Assembly (NCBI GenBank): GCA_964404255.1
Contig: CAYOJJ010000001.1
Span: 1 to 64,000 of the forward strand
Length of the DNA stretch: 64,000 nt
Reading direction: 5' to 3'
DNA from: JAFDZW01 sp964404255
Lineage (GTDB): Bacteria > Bacteroidota > Ignavibacteria > Palsa-1295
The notes under the pieces were generated by a model. It was given only the letters and a program-made list of their open reading frames with translations. It was not told the origin of the DNA and did not search any database. Positions 44,174 to 54,106 of the stretch are shown one piece after another. A program made the translations under genes and the position numbers. Position 1 is the first letter of the stretch, and each line of letters begins with the position of its first letter.

Positions 44174-44728
44174 CTATGCGGCAATCGGTTCTATGTGAGA
44201 GGTCATGGTTTGACGAAAGGGGCGCATCGGCGGCTGTTGCTGTTCTGATCTGATCTCATATCGGACATTGGGAGTAAATGGCAGTAGATCGGTTGTATCG
44301 GGGTACATTCCTATTTTTTTCATTACCTCGATGGCGGCAGTATTTTCAGGCGAAGTGGAGGCAACGATCCGGCTGATATTCCATTCGGAAAAGGCCCGTT
44401 GAATGATCTGCATTGCCGCTTCGGTAGCATAGCCCTTATCTTGGGCCGAGGCGATCAGGTGTACCGTCAGTTCGGCGGCAGAAAACATATGATCTTCTAT
44501 AAGACCGCAAATTCCTATGAATTTCTTTTCCCTGCGATCGATCACGGCAAACATGCCCCATCCCTGCTCGTCGAAGGCTCTTCGGTAAGCCGAGAACAAG
44601 GAGAGCAGAGGTTCGGCAGATACAGCCGCTACCGCCGGAGGATCGAATGAAAATAGCGAAATGAAGTCGGCGCTATCGGAATCGGCCAACGGACGCAATA
44701 ATAGACGAGGAGTCACGATGATGTTCAT
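44174..44728 (-). CDS. GNAT-family N-acetyltransferase
   Basis: 184 residues with the RimJ/RimL-like GNAT pattern: VTPRLLLRPLADSDSADF at the start, FIGICGLIEDH, LTVHLIASAQDKGYATEAAM (the acetyl-CoA pyrophosphate loop QDKGYATEA, about residues 96-104) and ENTAAIEVMKKIGM. Members acetylate protein N termini or small molecules; the substrate here is unknown. It is transcribed toward the Hydin-like gene. The last about 20 residues (QQQPPMRPFRQTM) look disordered. Confidence 0.85.
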   Translation of the reverse strand: MNIIVTPRLLLRPLADSDSADFISLFSFDPPAVAAVSAEPLLSLFSAYRRAFDEQGWGMFAVIDRREKKFIGICGLIEDHMFSAAELTVHLIASAQDKGYATEAAMQIIQRAFSEWNISRIVASTSPENTAAIEVMKKIGMYPDTTDLLPFTPNVRYEIRSEQQQPPMRPFRQTMTSHIEPIAA

Positions 44729-44815
44729 GATGCTTCATATCAATGCCCCCGACTCTGCACCGTGCGGCTTCGTCGAATAATAGTGACTTATGAGTGCTTC
44801 GCTTCCTACCGCCAA

Positions 44816-44829
44816 CCGGTAGCTACCGG
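44816..44829. repeat. Perfect 14-base palindrome in intergenic gap
   Basis: CCGGTAGCTACCGG reads the same on both strands. It is in the 201-base gap 44729-44929 between aat and the GNAT gene. That gap is otherwise featureless, but its text (CGTGCGGCTTCGTCG, GAGTGCTTCGCTTCCTACC) is like the GC-rich intergenic repeats at 7455 and 8880. It may be a repeat fragment. Confidence 0.45.
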
Positions 44830-44929
44830 GGCGCTGCAGAGTGAAGGGGCAGATTAACTTCACTTATACCAACCTTAGGCCGGAAGGATTGTTACAGGGC
44901 TGCCGGGATAAATTATAGGGGAAATAAAG

Positions 44930-45523
44930 TCAAAAATGTGGATGCAATTGCAAGGCTTTATCTAAGAGCAATAAATATTCATCCTGCGTGAGCGTATATA
45001 AGCCGAATTGCTTTAAGTGCTCGCTTTCCATCTGCGCATCGAGCAAGATAAAACCTGAAGTTCTCAATCGTTCTACCAGGGTGACAAGCGCAATCTGCGA
45101 AGCGTATGGCCGTTTGGAAAACATAGATTCACCACAGAAAGCCGCACCGAGCGCCAGGCCATACAGCCCGCCGACGAGTTCTTCGCCTTCGAATACTTCC
45201 ACTGAATGAGCAATTCCTTTCTCGAAAAGCTCTACGTAAAGCCCGATCATTTCTTCGGATATCCAGATCTCACTTTCCGGCAATTCATCGAAGCGGGCAC
45301 AGGAACGCATCACCGCCTCAAAGGCGGTATCGAAGCGAATACTATATGAGGTTTCGGCTATTTTTTTTGCCAGCGATTTTCTGACAACAAATCGCTCATC
45401 TAACGGAATAATACCGCGGGGTTCATAATAATAAAAGTCAATGGGGCCATATCTCCCGGAGGCCATCGGGAAATATCCTTTGCGATAGGCTTCTATCAAT
45501 AATTCGGCAGTAAAGGCGATCAA
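44930..45523 (-). CDS. aat: Leucyl/phenylalanyl-tRNA-protein transferase
   Basis: 197 residues, slightly shorter than E. coli Aat (234). It adds Leu or Phe to N-terminal Arg or Lys of proteins, creating an N-degron read by the ClpS-ClpAP route. Conserved text: AYRKGYFPMASG (about 12-23), YEPRGIIPLDERFVVRKSL (about 33-51), HSVEVFEGEELVGGLYGLAL (about 111-130), FCGESMFSKRPYASQIAL and FILLDAQMESEHLKQFG. It begins three bases after the VWA-OmpA gene ends, so it is probably in one transcript with it. Confidence 0.95.
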   Translation of the reverse strand: MIAFTAELLIEAYRKGYFPMASGRYGPIDFYYYEPRGIIPLDERFVVRKSLAKKIAETSYSIRFDTAFEAVMRSCARFDELPESEIWISEEMIGLYVELFEKGIAHSVEVFEGEELVGGLYGLALGAAFCGESMFSKRPYASQIALVTLVERLRTSGFILLDAQMESEHLKQFGLYTLTQDEYLLLLDKALQLHPHF

Positions 45524-45526
45524 CGG

Positions 45527-46861
45527 TTATTTTGAAAGCACAACAAACTCGATCCGGCGATTGAGCCGCCGCCCTTCTTCGGTTGCATTATCGGCGATGG
45601 GGCGGGTATCACCGTATCCTGCATATTCCAACCGGCTGGCTTGAATTCCGCTGCTAATAAGATATTGCCGCACTGCTTCAGCACGTTTAATGGAAAGCTC
45701 CATATTCTTTTCATGCGGGCCGGTCATATCGGCATGGCCTTCGATGCGAAGCCTCATCGAAGGACGGACGAACAGCAGGCGCACGACGCGTTCGAGCTCT
45801 TCGACGAATTCCTGCGCCAGCGAAGCCTGGTTCGGCTGGAACAGCAGATCTTCGAAGACAAAGCGCTTGCCTTCTTCAAGCGCCTGCAATTTTCTCGATG
45901 CCAGCGGCGATTGATCGTCGGCTCGAAGAATATCGAGCCGCACGCTATCGGGGGCCAGCGTCGATTGCGATAAATATTTTAAGGCGTATAAACTGGTGAT
46001 ATCCGAAGCTACCTGCGAAATAACACTATCGAACGGCTTATGAATATCGAAGCTGCTGCCTTCGGTCATGGAGGACATTTGCTGGTATTCCGAAAATTCC
46101 GGCGGAGTAATAGTGATAAGTTTTACTTCGCGTTCGTAGAGGTAATCACCCATCTTCTTGGTCGTAAAATCGGTCGTACCATCGCCTTCTTCTCCCTGCT
46201 GATGATACTGGGCATCGGTAATGATAATAGCCATACGGATAGCGCTCGGGCGCATCGGCAAGGTGGTCGAGGCTTTCAGCGCTTCGAGTGCATTTTCTTT
46301 TATATCCCCGCCGCCGACGGTTTCAATATCGGCTATCCATTTTTCAAATTCGCCCACATCGTCCGTCAATTTCGGGCTTACCCAATCGACAACGTCGGAA
46401 AAGCGCACCATCCCGAGTTTAAAATCGAATCCGTGCGAGCGCAACTGTTCCACAAAATGGCGAACGTTATCTTTCACTGTCCCGATGAGATCGCGCATGG
46501 AGGCCGTTTGATCGATCACAAAGACAATATCGACCGGCACACGATTCTGGGCACTGATAAGATCGAGGGAAATAATAGGCCGTTGAATACCATTTTCGAG
46601 CACAATGACATCCTCTTTTTTCAGGCTGTGCACGAAAGCATTACGATCATTAACGGCGCTGAAAATAATGCTCATTTGTGGGAAGTGGGTAATATCGACC
46701 CCTTTGATCTCGAAAAAGACATTCCCTTTTACACTATGAAGCCCGGACCGTTTGGCAGTGCGATTGGCGGCATCTCGGCGTTTTTCTAAGCCTTGAGAAA
46801 AGACAAGGGCTGGAAGCAGTAGAAATAGCATCGCGGCAATCGCTCGGTAACCGGCGAGCAT
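45527..46861 (-). CDS. VWA-domain protein fused to a C-terminal OmpA domain
   Basis: 444 residues. ATG at 46861 opens a signal peptide (MLAGYRAIAAMLFLLLPALVFSQ). A von Willebrand A domain (about 105-290) has the MIDAS motif DQTAS in DIVFVIDQTASMRDLIG and later IAIIITDAQYHQ-like strands. The C-terminal OmpA-like peptidoglycan-binding domain (about 330-444) contains IEGHADMTGPHEKNMELS, RAEAVRQYL and GYGDTRPIADNATEEGRRLN. It probably links the outer membrane or surface to the cell wall and binds a ligand through the MIDAS site. It directly precedes aat. Confidence 0.85.
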   Translation of the reverse strand: MLAGYRAIAAMLFLLLPALVFSQGLEKRRDAANRTAKRSGLHSVKGNVFFEIKGVDITHFPQMSIIFSAVNDRNAFVHSLKKEDVIVLENGIQRPIISLDLISAQNRVPVDIVFVIDQTASMRDLIGTVKDNVRHFVEQLRSHGFDFKLGMVRFSDVVDWVSPKLTDDVGEFEKWIADIETVGGGDIKENALEALKASTTLPMRPSAIRMAIIITDAQYHQQGEEGDGTTDFTTKKMGDYLYEREVKLITITPPEFSEYQQMSSMTEGSSFDIHKPFDSVISQVASDITSLYALKYLSQSTLAPDSVRLDILRADDQSPLASRKLQALEEGKRFVFEDLLFQPNQASLAQEFVEELERVVRLLFVRPSMRLRIEGHADMTGPHEKNMELSIKRAEAVRQYLISSGIQASRLEYAGYGDTRPIADNATEEGRRLNRRIEFVVLSK

Positions 46862-47008
46862 TGCCTTGTCTTGCGTCTTGCTATTAGTCCTGCTAATCAA
46901 CGTACCGATAAACCCAAAACGGGCTTCATTGTTACAAATTTTTTAACAAAAAATGTGCCACCCTTTGAAACTCTTTATCCCTTTATTTGTCCTTCTTTCA
47001 TAGTAGTG

Positions 47009-49453
47009 ATGTATAGAGCAAAGATCATAATAGTTGTCGTCTTGGCAGTGCTTTCTTCCGATCTTGCCTTCGGAGGATGGACTAACATCGCTACGTGGAA
47101 TAAAAGCGGCTCCTGCGGATTCTTTTTCGATGCCAAAACCGGCTTCATTGGGCTCGGGATTTTTAACAGTCGCTCCACTTCTAACGAATTTATTAAAAAG
47201 ACTACCGATGGGGGTGTTTCATGGAACACCTGCCAGACTCCCACCGGCCAGTTGAGAGTCACTGCTATTCAAATGGTTGATTATCAGATCGGTTTTGCTT
47301 CGGTCATGAATTTGAACTCGGGTAATGCCTCCACCCAAAGCATCTGGAAAACCACCGATGGGGGTAATAGCTGGAATGATTTTACCCAGGGAAATTCCGG
47401 TGGGCTCACCTGCGTCTATGCGACGAGTAAAGCCATTGTTACTACTTCATGGTTTCGAACGGGTGGTTCTTCTATCGATAACGGAGTATCCTACTCTCAG
47501 TTATTTGTCGGGCAGTATGGCACACAAAGTAATGGAGTCGCTTTTCTGAATGATAATATCGGTGTGGTCACGATGGGGCCGGATCAGAGGAATCGCTTCG
47601 GCAATCTGAATATAAATTCGTGGACGTATATAACGAGCGATGGCGGTATTTCCTGGCAGCGTGGGGCCGACCTGAGAGAATCGTGGGGTATCTATGCCGA
47701 TACCCTTTCGCAAGCGTTCTATTCGATGGCCGAAGACAATGCCAATGATCCCGGCACTACCTTTTATTCTTCGGTCGATAATGGCAGAAGCTGGCAGCCG
47801 CGATTCCTGATGTCCTCTCTTGGCTCGTTGCATTTCACCGGCCATTGTGCCGGTGTCGGTACAACCGTCTATGTTCAAACCGATAATAATACGGTCAAAG
47901 GATTGCTGCGAACCGACGATGGTGGAAACACCTGGAAAATGGTCGGTGGTCCTTCCAATACCCGCGATACGCGCTTTGTCGTTACCGGCTGCCGCGGAGA
48001 AGTAGTCTATGCATTCGATAATAATGGCGGCATTTGGAAAACTTCCGATGGCGGCGATGGCACAAGACTTGGCGGCCAGGAAGGGGCACCGCCACTACTG
48101 ATCTCACCGCAGACGATCTCCTTTAGCGAACAGTATTGCAGCGATAGCATCGGTGCATTCTATCTTTCCAACGTTTCCTGTTTTCCCTTTACTATCGATA
48201 GCATCGGTTTACTCGATACGACGACCGAATGCAGTATCACTCATCTACCTTCACAGCCTACTCTCGATCTTGTATCGAACGATAGCGTTGTCATTGCCTT
48301 TTCCAGCCGCTACAATACTCCCCGAACCCTTCGCCTGCGCATTAGGGGTTCGAGCAATGTGGGAGCGATCGATACCATCATGACTATTTCGATCAATCGC
48401 TCGGCTTCGTTTGGAGGCCCCACGCTATCGTTGGGTTCCGATACGCTGATACTGCGCTCGGCGTATTGTAATCCTGCGGCTCTTTCACTACCCCTCGTTA
48501 ATAAATCCTGCTCGATCATGGATGTTACGATTCTTTCGACAGGAACATCCGATACCGATCTTATTATTACAAGGACACCGGCAAGGAACCTCCCTTCCTT
48601 TGCGATGGATAGTTTTGTCTTTGTCTTTTCCACAAGGACCGAACAAAAGCGATTAGTGCCGCTTACCCTGCATTGCGTAAGCCCTGAGAGAACATTCGAT
48701 ACGATAGTCTATATTCAGTTGCTCTATATACAATCCCCTGTACTTACGGTCGATGCGGGACATACAACTACTATCGGCTCGGAGTTAGAACTGCCGATCA
48801 TGATTTCAAAACCTTATGAAACGACTCCTATCGATTCCATCTCGTTTTTGTTGCGATATAATAGTGACCTGCTTTCCGTGAAAGATCCTTCCTATCGTTC
48901 TGTAGCTACTATAAGCGCCCTTGCTAATTCCATTGCTGTCACCGAACAAACCCCGGGAGCAGCCACCTGTACGATAAAGTTTTCTCCAGCTCTTACGAAT
49001 GCGATCGATTATTCTCAGCCGCTGATCGCCCTGCATTTCAATACGTATCTGACAACGACCAGATCGACCCCGACTATTATCGATAGCTTTGCTATTAACG
49101 GTCTGATCTCTCATTCCCTCTGCCCGCAGGCAGAAATCGGTGTTGTTCTTTCTCCGGTTTGCGGCGATAGTATTATCTCTTACCTGATGCTGCACGGGAA
49201 ACTACCGGCGATCCTCGCCATCCAACCCAACCCGGCAAGCGATCGAATTACGATCCATCTCGATCGTGCCGGGGCTTCACGGCTCAAACTTGAGCTCTTC
49301 GATGCCTTGGGAGCAACGATGGATACCAGGTATAATACTACGGGTGACAAGGTGGACTTCCTTGTCGGACACTTACCGCTTGGCCCCTATCTGGTTCGGT
49401 TATCTACCGATGAAGGATATGTTTGCTCTGCACGGGTAGTTATCGAACGGTAG
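47009..49453 (+). CDS. Secreted BNR-repeat and cohesin-like protein with T9SS domain, paralog 1
   Basis: 814 residues. ATG at 47009 is chosen for its signal peptide (MYRAKIIIVVVLAVLSSDLA). A propeller-like part with KTTDGGVSWNTCQT and ASTQSIWKTTDGGNSWNDF (about residues 40-350) is followed by Ig-like modules (about 360-610) with paired cysteines (EQYCSDSIGAFYLSNVSCFP), a cohesin-like module (SISFLLRYNSDLLSVKDPSY, about 620-750) and a T9SS tail (QPNPASDRITIHLD to the end). It is a close relative of the next gene, and the pair is a tandem duplication. Confidence 0.85.
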   Translation: MYRAKIIIVVVLAVLSSDLAFGGWTNIATWNKSGSCGFFFDAKTGFIGLGIFNSRSTSNEFIKKTTDGGVSWNTCQTPTGQLRVTAIQMVDYQIGFASVMNLNSGNASTQSIWKTTDGGNSWNDFTQGNSGGLTCVYATSKAIVTTSWFRTGGSSIDNGVSYSQLFVGQYGTQSNGVAFLNDNIGVVTMGPDQRNRFGNLNINSWTYITSDGGISWQRGADLRESWGIYADTLSQAFYSMAEDNANDPGTTFYSSVDNGRSWQPRFLMSSLGSLHFTGHCAGVGTTVYVQTDNNTVKGLLRTDDGGNTWKMVGGPSNTRDTRFVVTGCRGEVVYAFDNNGGIWKTSDGGDGTRLGGQEGAPPLLISPQTISFSEQYCSDSIGAFYLSNVSCFPFTIDSIGLLDTTTECSITHLPSQPTLDLVSNDSVVIAFSSRYNTPRTLRLRIRGSSNVGAIDTIMTISINRSASFGGPTLSLGSDTLILRSAYCNPAALSLPLVNKSCSIMDVTILSTGTSDTDLIITRTPARNLPSFAMDSFVFVFSTRTEQKRLVPLTLHCVSPERTFDTIVYIQLLYIQSPVLTVDAGHTTTIGSELELPIMISKPYETTPIDSISFLLRYNSDLLSVKDPSYRSVATISALANSIAVTEQTPGAATCTIKFSPALTNAIDYSQPLIALHFNTYLTTTRSTPTIIDSFAINGLISHSLCPQAEIGVVLSPVCGDSIISYLMLHGKLPAILAIQPNPASDRITIHLDRAGASRLKLELFDALGATMDTRYNTTGDKVDFLVGHLPLGPYLVRLSTDEGYVCSARVVIER

Positions 49454-49526
49454 AACTCCTCTATCATCCTGCGGCACTCATCGATAGTATTCCATAGTTA
49501 TAGGTGGTCGCAGTAGCACGGTTGCT

Positions 49527-51986
49527 ATGATCAGAAAATTATTTTTATCACTACTCCTCCTATCGCTTAGCAGTGCCATCGGCATGAGTTCATGGAAATT
49601 GGTAAAGCAATTACCAAACGGAATCTCCTGCGGTTTTTTTCTGACTTCTAATTATGGATTTGTCGGCGAAGGGAAGTTCACGCACAATGTCGCTTTCCCT
49701 TCTATCTACCGTACTAACGATGGCGGTACTACCTGGAGACAATGCAATACTCCTTTTGCCGCGCAGGGATTTATCAGTAGTATTTACATGGTCGATAGTC
49801 TGGTGGGGTATGCTTCTATTTTTAATAACGATCCGGATGTCGTTGCCTGGAAAACAACCGATGGAGGTGTTAACTGGCAGACGATTATTCAGGATACTGC
49901 TACCGTACTAACGCAGGGAACCTGTATTTATAAGATTCCGAATACCCTTGCCATTACCGCCTGGAATTATGGAGGAAAAGCAGGCGGTGTTTCTCACGAC
50001 GATGGCTTCAGCTTTAGCGAGAAATTTTTCAATTCTTCGGGTGCAGCTTCGGGCAATTGGAGCAACGGAGTCGATTTCACTGATCTTCATACCGGCATCG
50101 TAACCGTACGCCCGAGCAATAGCGCTACTGCCCGATGCTGGGCTACTACCGATGCCGGATATACCTGGATCCATGCGGGGTTCATTCCGGAAGCCTGGTC
50201 GGTCTATAGCCCGAAAGGCACTTCGATGTTTTATGTAATGCCCGAAGGCAGGCAGGAAGCCACTAATAGAAACCGTACGCTCTTTTCCAGCGGCGATGCA
50301 GGAAAGACATGGACACCGGTCTTTACCTTCCCGGATAATACCCTCACCTTCACCGGTCATATTGCCGGAAGAGGCAACCGGCTCTATATCCAGACCGATA
50401 CATTGGAGAATACTGCCGACCGGGGCTTATACCGCTCAGATAATGGCGGATTGAGCTGGGTACCGATCGGAGGGCCCTCGAACGAACGCGATACCCGCTT
50501 TTGTGTGACTGGCTGTAACGGAGAAACGGTCTATGCCTTTACGGCAAGCGGCGATATTTGGAAAACGACCGATGGCGGCGATGGCACCCTTTCCGGCGGC
50601 GACGATTCGGCTCCGGCTTTGAGTTTCTCGACCGATACCGTTATATTATTCGAGCATCCTTGTATTGATACCACCGCTGCTCTCATACTCGCAAATCATT
50701 CCTGTTTTGCATTCACGGTCGATAGTATAGGATTTCTCGATACCTCTTCGCATTGCCGGATTATTCATTCTCCTGAGCAGACGATCATTTCTGCTTCTAC
50801 TGCCGATAGTATTGTGCTGATATTTAACGGACACCCCGATGCCGATAGCGTTCTGCGCTTGCGCCTGCGCGGCTATAATTCATCACGAACCCTCGAAGCG
50901 ATTATTCCGGTAAAAATCGTTAAAGCGGCATTCGTTAGCGGCCAGTTATTATCGGTACCCGATACTACTCTAATTCATTCGACCTACTGTGAGAAACAGC
51001 TCCTGCTCACGATACCCTTTACTAATCTCTCCTGTGATTCGACGATCGTGACGATAAAGCCGGGTTTTAAAATCGATACAGCGCTTACACCAAGCTATAC
51101 TCCGCAGGGATATATCCATAGTTTTACGACCGATAGCTTTCAATTTATCTATGCATCGCACGTGGAGGAACATCGGCTGGTACCGATCGTCCTGCATTGT
51201 ACAAATGCTTTTGGCAGTTACGATACGACGATCTATATTCAGCTTACTCATAGCAATACACCCGATCTTTCCTTCGGCAATATTATGCCGGTAAGCACCG
51301 GCGAGAGGGTTACTATTCCCATTGTACTTTCTATTCCTTTCGAACCGGTTACTATCAATTCGCTTTCCTTTGCCTTGCGCTATGATGATAACCTGCTTTC
51401 GCCGGCTTCACCTGCCTCTGCTATAGCCGGTACTCTGAGCGCCGATGCCGTTTCGGTGTCGGTAACGAAGGGCGCGCCGGGGATTATGGATTGCTCCCTG
51501 CGGTTTTCACCACCGCTTACCGAACGATCCGATTATTCCAGGCGTCTTATCGACCTGATCTTTACCTCTTACATTTCCACGACCAGAACAACGCCGCTTT
51601 CCCTCGATAGCTTTGCGATTGATGGTATCCTTGCTCATGGCATCTGCATTACTTCCTCACAAGAGGATCTCACACTCAGCTCGGTGTGCGGCGATAGTGT
51701 GCTTTCCTATTTTCTGAGAACGCACCAGATTCCTTCATTCATCGATCTGCGGCCAAACCCCGCGAACGATCACCTTGAAGTAGTACTGGATCATGCCGGT
51801 AATGAAGTCCTGACTATTCAGCTTTATGATATCCTTGGAAAGCTCCTCGATACCAAACAAAGTATCGGCGCCGGGAAAAATACTTTGACCTTTACTGTCG
51901 CGGGCGCACCGGCAGGTCCTTATCTGCTAAGACTTTCAACTCCGGAAGGATATGTGGATAGCCGAAGTGTGAGGATCGAACACTGA
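49527..51986 (+). CDS. Secreted BNR-repeat and cohesin-like protein with T9SS domain, paralog 2
   Basis: 819 residues with the same order of parts as the preceding gene: signal peptide (1-19, LSLLLLSLSSAIGM), WKTTDGGVNWQTI-type propeller repeats, cysteine-paired Ig-like modules (EHPCIDTTAALILANHSCF), a cohesin-like module (SLSFALRYDDNLLSPASPAS), and a T9SS tail beginning DLRPNPANDHLEVVLDHAG. Parts of both proteins line up over their whole length. Separated by 73 bases. Convergent with the M1 peptidase, 6 bases apart. Confidence 0.85.
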   Translation: MIRKLFLSLLLLSLSSAIGMSSWKLVKQLPNGISCGFFLTSNYGFVGEGKFTHNVAFPSIYRTNDGGTTWRQCNTPFAAQGFISSIYMVDSLVGYASIFNNDPDVVAWKTTDGGVNWQTIIQDTATVLTQGTCIYKIPNTLAITAWNYGGKAGGVSHDDGFSFSEKFFNSSGAASGNWSNGVDFTDLHTGIVTVRPSNSATARCWATTDAGYTWIHAGFIPEAWSVYSPKGTSMFYVMPEGRQEATNRNRTLFSSGDAGKTWTPVFTFPDNTLTFTGHIAGRGNRLYIQTDTLENTADRGLYRSDNGGLSWVPIGGPSNERDTRFCVTGCNGETVYAFTASGDIWKTTDGGDGTLSGGDDSAPALSFSTDTVILFEHPCIDTTAALILANHSCFAFTVDSIGFLDTSSHCRIIHSPEQTIISASTADSIVLIFNGHPDADSVLRLRLRGYNSSRTLEAIIPVKIVKAAFVSGQLLSVPDTTLIHSTYCEKQLLLTIPFTNLSCDSTIVTIKPGFKIDTALTPSYTPQGYIHSFTTDSFQFIYASHVEEHRLVPIVLHCTNAFGSYDTTIYIQLTHSNTPDLSFGNIMPVSTGERVTIPIVLSIPFEPVTINSLSFALRYDDNLLSPASPASAIAGTLSADAVSVSVTKGAPGIMDCSLRFSPPLTERSDYSRRLIDLIFTSYISTTRTTPLSLDSFAIDGILAHGICITSSQEDLTLSSVCGDSVLSYFLRTHQIPSFIDLRPNPANDHLEVVLDHAGNEVLTIQLYDILGKLLDTKQSIGAGKNTLTFTVAGAPAGPYLLRLSTPEGYVDSRSVRIEH

Positions 51987-51992
51987 GCTGTT

Positions 51993-54026
51993 CTATTGTA
52001 GAAGCAATACTTTTTTAAGTACCGTCCCCTGCGGCGTTTGTGCTCTGAGAATATATATTCCCGAAGCAAGCGTTTTGGTATCGATAACCGTAATATATTC
52101 ATTCGCCGCAATATGCGACTCCGCTATGCGCTCACCAAGCGTAGTATAAAGTTCTAGGGCAACCTCCTGTGGTACAGCAACGCTAAGCCGGCATTGCAGA
52201 CGGCGATTCGATAGCACCATTGCCTGCAGGTCCTGCCGCCCGGCCGAAAGGCCCTTGCCAACTTCCAGCGCCGGATCATGGTGAAGGGTATGCTCATTGA
52301 GAATAATCGCATCGTTATCGAATTGCAACGAATCGTATTTCACTGAAGCGGCAATAGTGAAGTCCTGATCGCGCTCGGTATTTTGAACCGTGATAGTATC
52401 GATCCTACCGGGACGATAGGCAAAGAAACTGACGGGCATGGTAAAATGGTCACGACTTGCCTGTGTCTGGCTTATATGAATATCTATCGTGTTATTCGAT
52501 TCCTGACTCCAGGAGATATCATACTGCGGATGCAAAAAACCGTAGATCCACTCATCGATATATCCGGTCAGATCGATTCCTAAGCGTGCCGACATGAACT
52601 GCGTAAAATCGTCGGTAGTAGCGGTCGAATACGCAAAGGCATTGGTATAATCCTTCAGCGCATTAAAGAACAACGTATCGTTATGAACGAGGCGGCGCAG
52701 CATGTGAATAACGCAAGCCGCTTTTCCGTATGTTGTTGCTCCGTTAAACACATTATCGGCCGGCGGATCGTAAATCGGGATATCGTTCGGATTATGGGAA
52801 TCGCTATTAAAATAATCGTTGGCTTTGCTTTGAATGATGCGGCTGTACCATTCATCACCGCCCCAGGATTCTCCCCACATCGCTTCGGAAAAAGTGGCGA
52901 ATCCCTCGTTGAGCCAAATATCCTTGAAGGTTCTGCAGGTCGTCTTATCGCCGAACCATTGATGTGCCAGTTCATGCGCCATCCCCTGTTCATCTCCATG
53001 CAGCCAAAAGCGATTGATCGTACTAGCCGTTTGATGTTCCATACCGCCATAGTAGAACGGATCAACCGGCACCTGCGCATATTTCTTGAATGGATACGGC
53101 CCATAATGCTGCTCGAACCAGCTTATTACCGAACCGGTATTACGAAAAGCAAGGCGGGCATTATATCCGCGGTGATCGGTCGTCGTATCGTTATAATCCG
53201 AAGGCCACGCATAATAGACAAGATCGATACTATCGGCCGGATCGCTGACGCGCGCCCGCTGTTCATGCCAGACGATATAATTACTTGCCGTTGCCGACAT
53301 CAGGTAGGTTGCGATCGGGCGGTCGCTCTTCCAATGCCAAAGCATTGAGGTTGCATCGAACGTGAACCGTTCTAAGAGCGTACCATTAGAAACGGTCACA
53401 ATATCGTTCGGCACAATAATGCTGATCTCCGATTCCGCTTTATAAGCGGGGTCGTCAACGCAGGGCATCCAGTAGTGAGCATCGGTCGGCTCGCTCATGG
53501 TATAGAGTACATCTTCGGTAGTGAATACCGGATTTCCATCTCGATCCTGTTCACCGGTCTGCGTACCTTTCGGATAAAAATAAATACCGACATTCTCCGT
53601 CGATGTGCGATGATAGTAGATCTTAAGTACGATATCCTGTCCAATGGTATGCTGCAGCGAGGCCGGCAGCGGCACCGATAATTGGTCGTTCTGCGGCTGG
53701 GGAATATTCGGTTGAGCAACACCATTGATACTGAGCGAATCTATTTCCATTGCCGCGGCATCGAGCACGACTTCGGCGCTCGCTTCGGTAAGTTGAAGCG
53801 TAATGGTAGAAGCGCCGGAAAACAACTGGGTCTTTTTTAAGAAAGGATTTCTCCAATCGAGCAGGACGGAATAGGCCTTGACCACGAACGGACGTTTCGG
53901 TATATCGGGAAAAGCCTGAATAACCGACGGCCGATGCTCAATGCTTAAGAAAGGATTTCCTGCGGCTATTACGGTACCGAGAGCCATTACGAGGACGAGA
54001 ATGCTCAATACTATCGTTGATCTCAT
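51993..54026 (-). CDS. Secreted M1-family metallopeptidase with T9SS sorting domain
   Basis: 677 residues. ATG at 54026 gives a signal peptide (MRSTIVLSILVLVMALGTVI); the upstream extension runs through a terminator. Aminopeptidase-N-type zinc peptidase: GGMEHQ (the exopeptidase/GAMEN-like motif), then HELAH, 18 residues, and the third ligand Glu in WLNEGFATF. An extracellular location is predicted by the C-terminal T9SS domain (VALELYTTLGERIAESHI, TLASGIYILRAQTPQGT). It probably trims peptides outside the cell. Confidence 0.93.
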   Translation of the reverse strand: MRSTIVLSILVLVMALGTVIAAGNPFLSIEHRPSVIQAFPDIPKRPFVVKAYSVLLDWRNPFLKKTQLFSGASTITLQLTEASAEVVLDAAAMEIDSLSINGVAQPNIPQPQNDQLSVPLPASLQHTIGQDIVLKIYYHRTSTENVGIYFYPKGTQTGEQDRDGNPVFTTEDVLYTMSEPTDAHYWMPCVDDPAYKAESEISIIVPNDIVTVSNGTLLERFTFDATSMLWHWKSDRPIATYLMSATASNYIVWHEQRARVSDPADSIDLVYYAWPSDYNDTTTDHRGYNARLAFRNTGSVISWFEQHYGPYPFKKYAQVPVDPFYYGGMEHQTASTINRFWLHGDEQGMAHELAHQWFGDKTTCRTFKDIWLNEGFATFSEAMWGESWGGDEWYSRIIQSKANDYFNSDSHNPNDIPIYDPPADNVFNGATTYGKAACVIHMLRRLVHNDTLFFNALKDYTNAFAYSTATTDDFTQFMSARLGIDLTGYIDEWIYGFLHPQYDISWSQESNNTIDIHISQTQASRDHFTMPVSFFAYRPGRIDTITVQNTERDQDFTIAASVKYDSLQFDNDAIILNEHTLHHDPALEVGKGLSAGRQDLQAMVLSNRRLQCRLSVAVPQEVALELYTTLGERIAESHIAANEYITVIDTKTLASGIYILRAQTPQGTVLKKVLLLQ

Positions 54027-54051
54027 GCTATATGAACTTACTACTGAACGC

Positions 54052-54092
54052 AAAAATGCCTGATAGTACCGAAGTCTATCAGGCATTTTTTT
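54052..54092 (-). terminator. Intrinsic terminator after the 54107-56662 gene
   Basis: TGCCTGATAG (54057-54066) pairs exactly with CTATCAGGCA (54076-54085). On the minus strand the stem is followed by five T (complement of 54052-54056). The opposite side has seven T, so it can work in both directions. It separates two minus-strand genes. Confidence 0.9.
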
Positions 54093-54106
54093 ATACAATG
54101 ATATTC

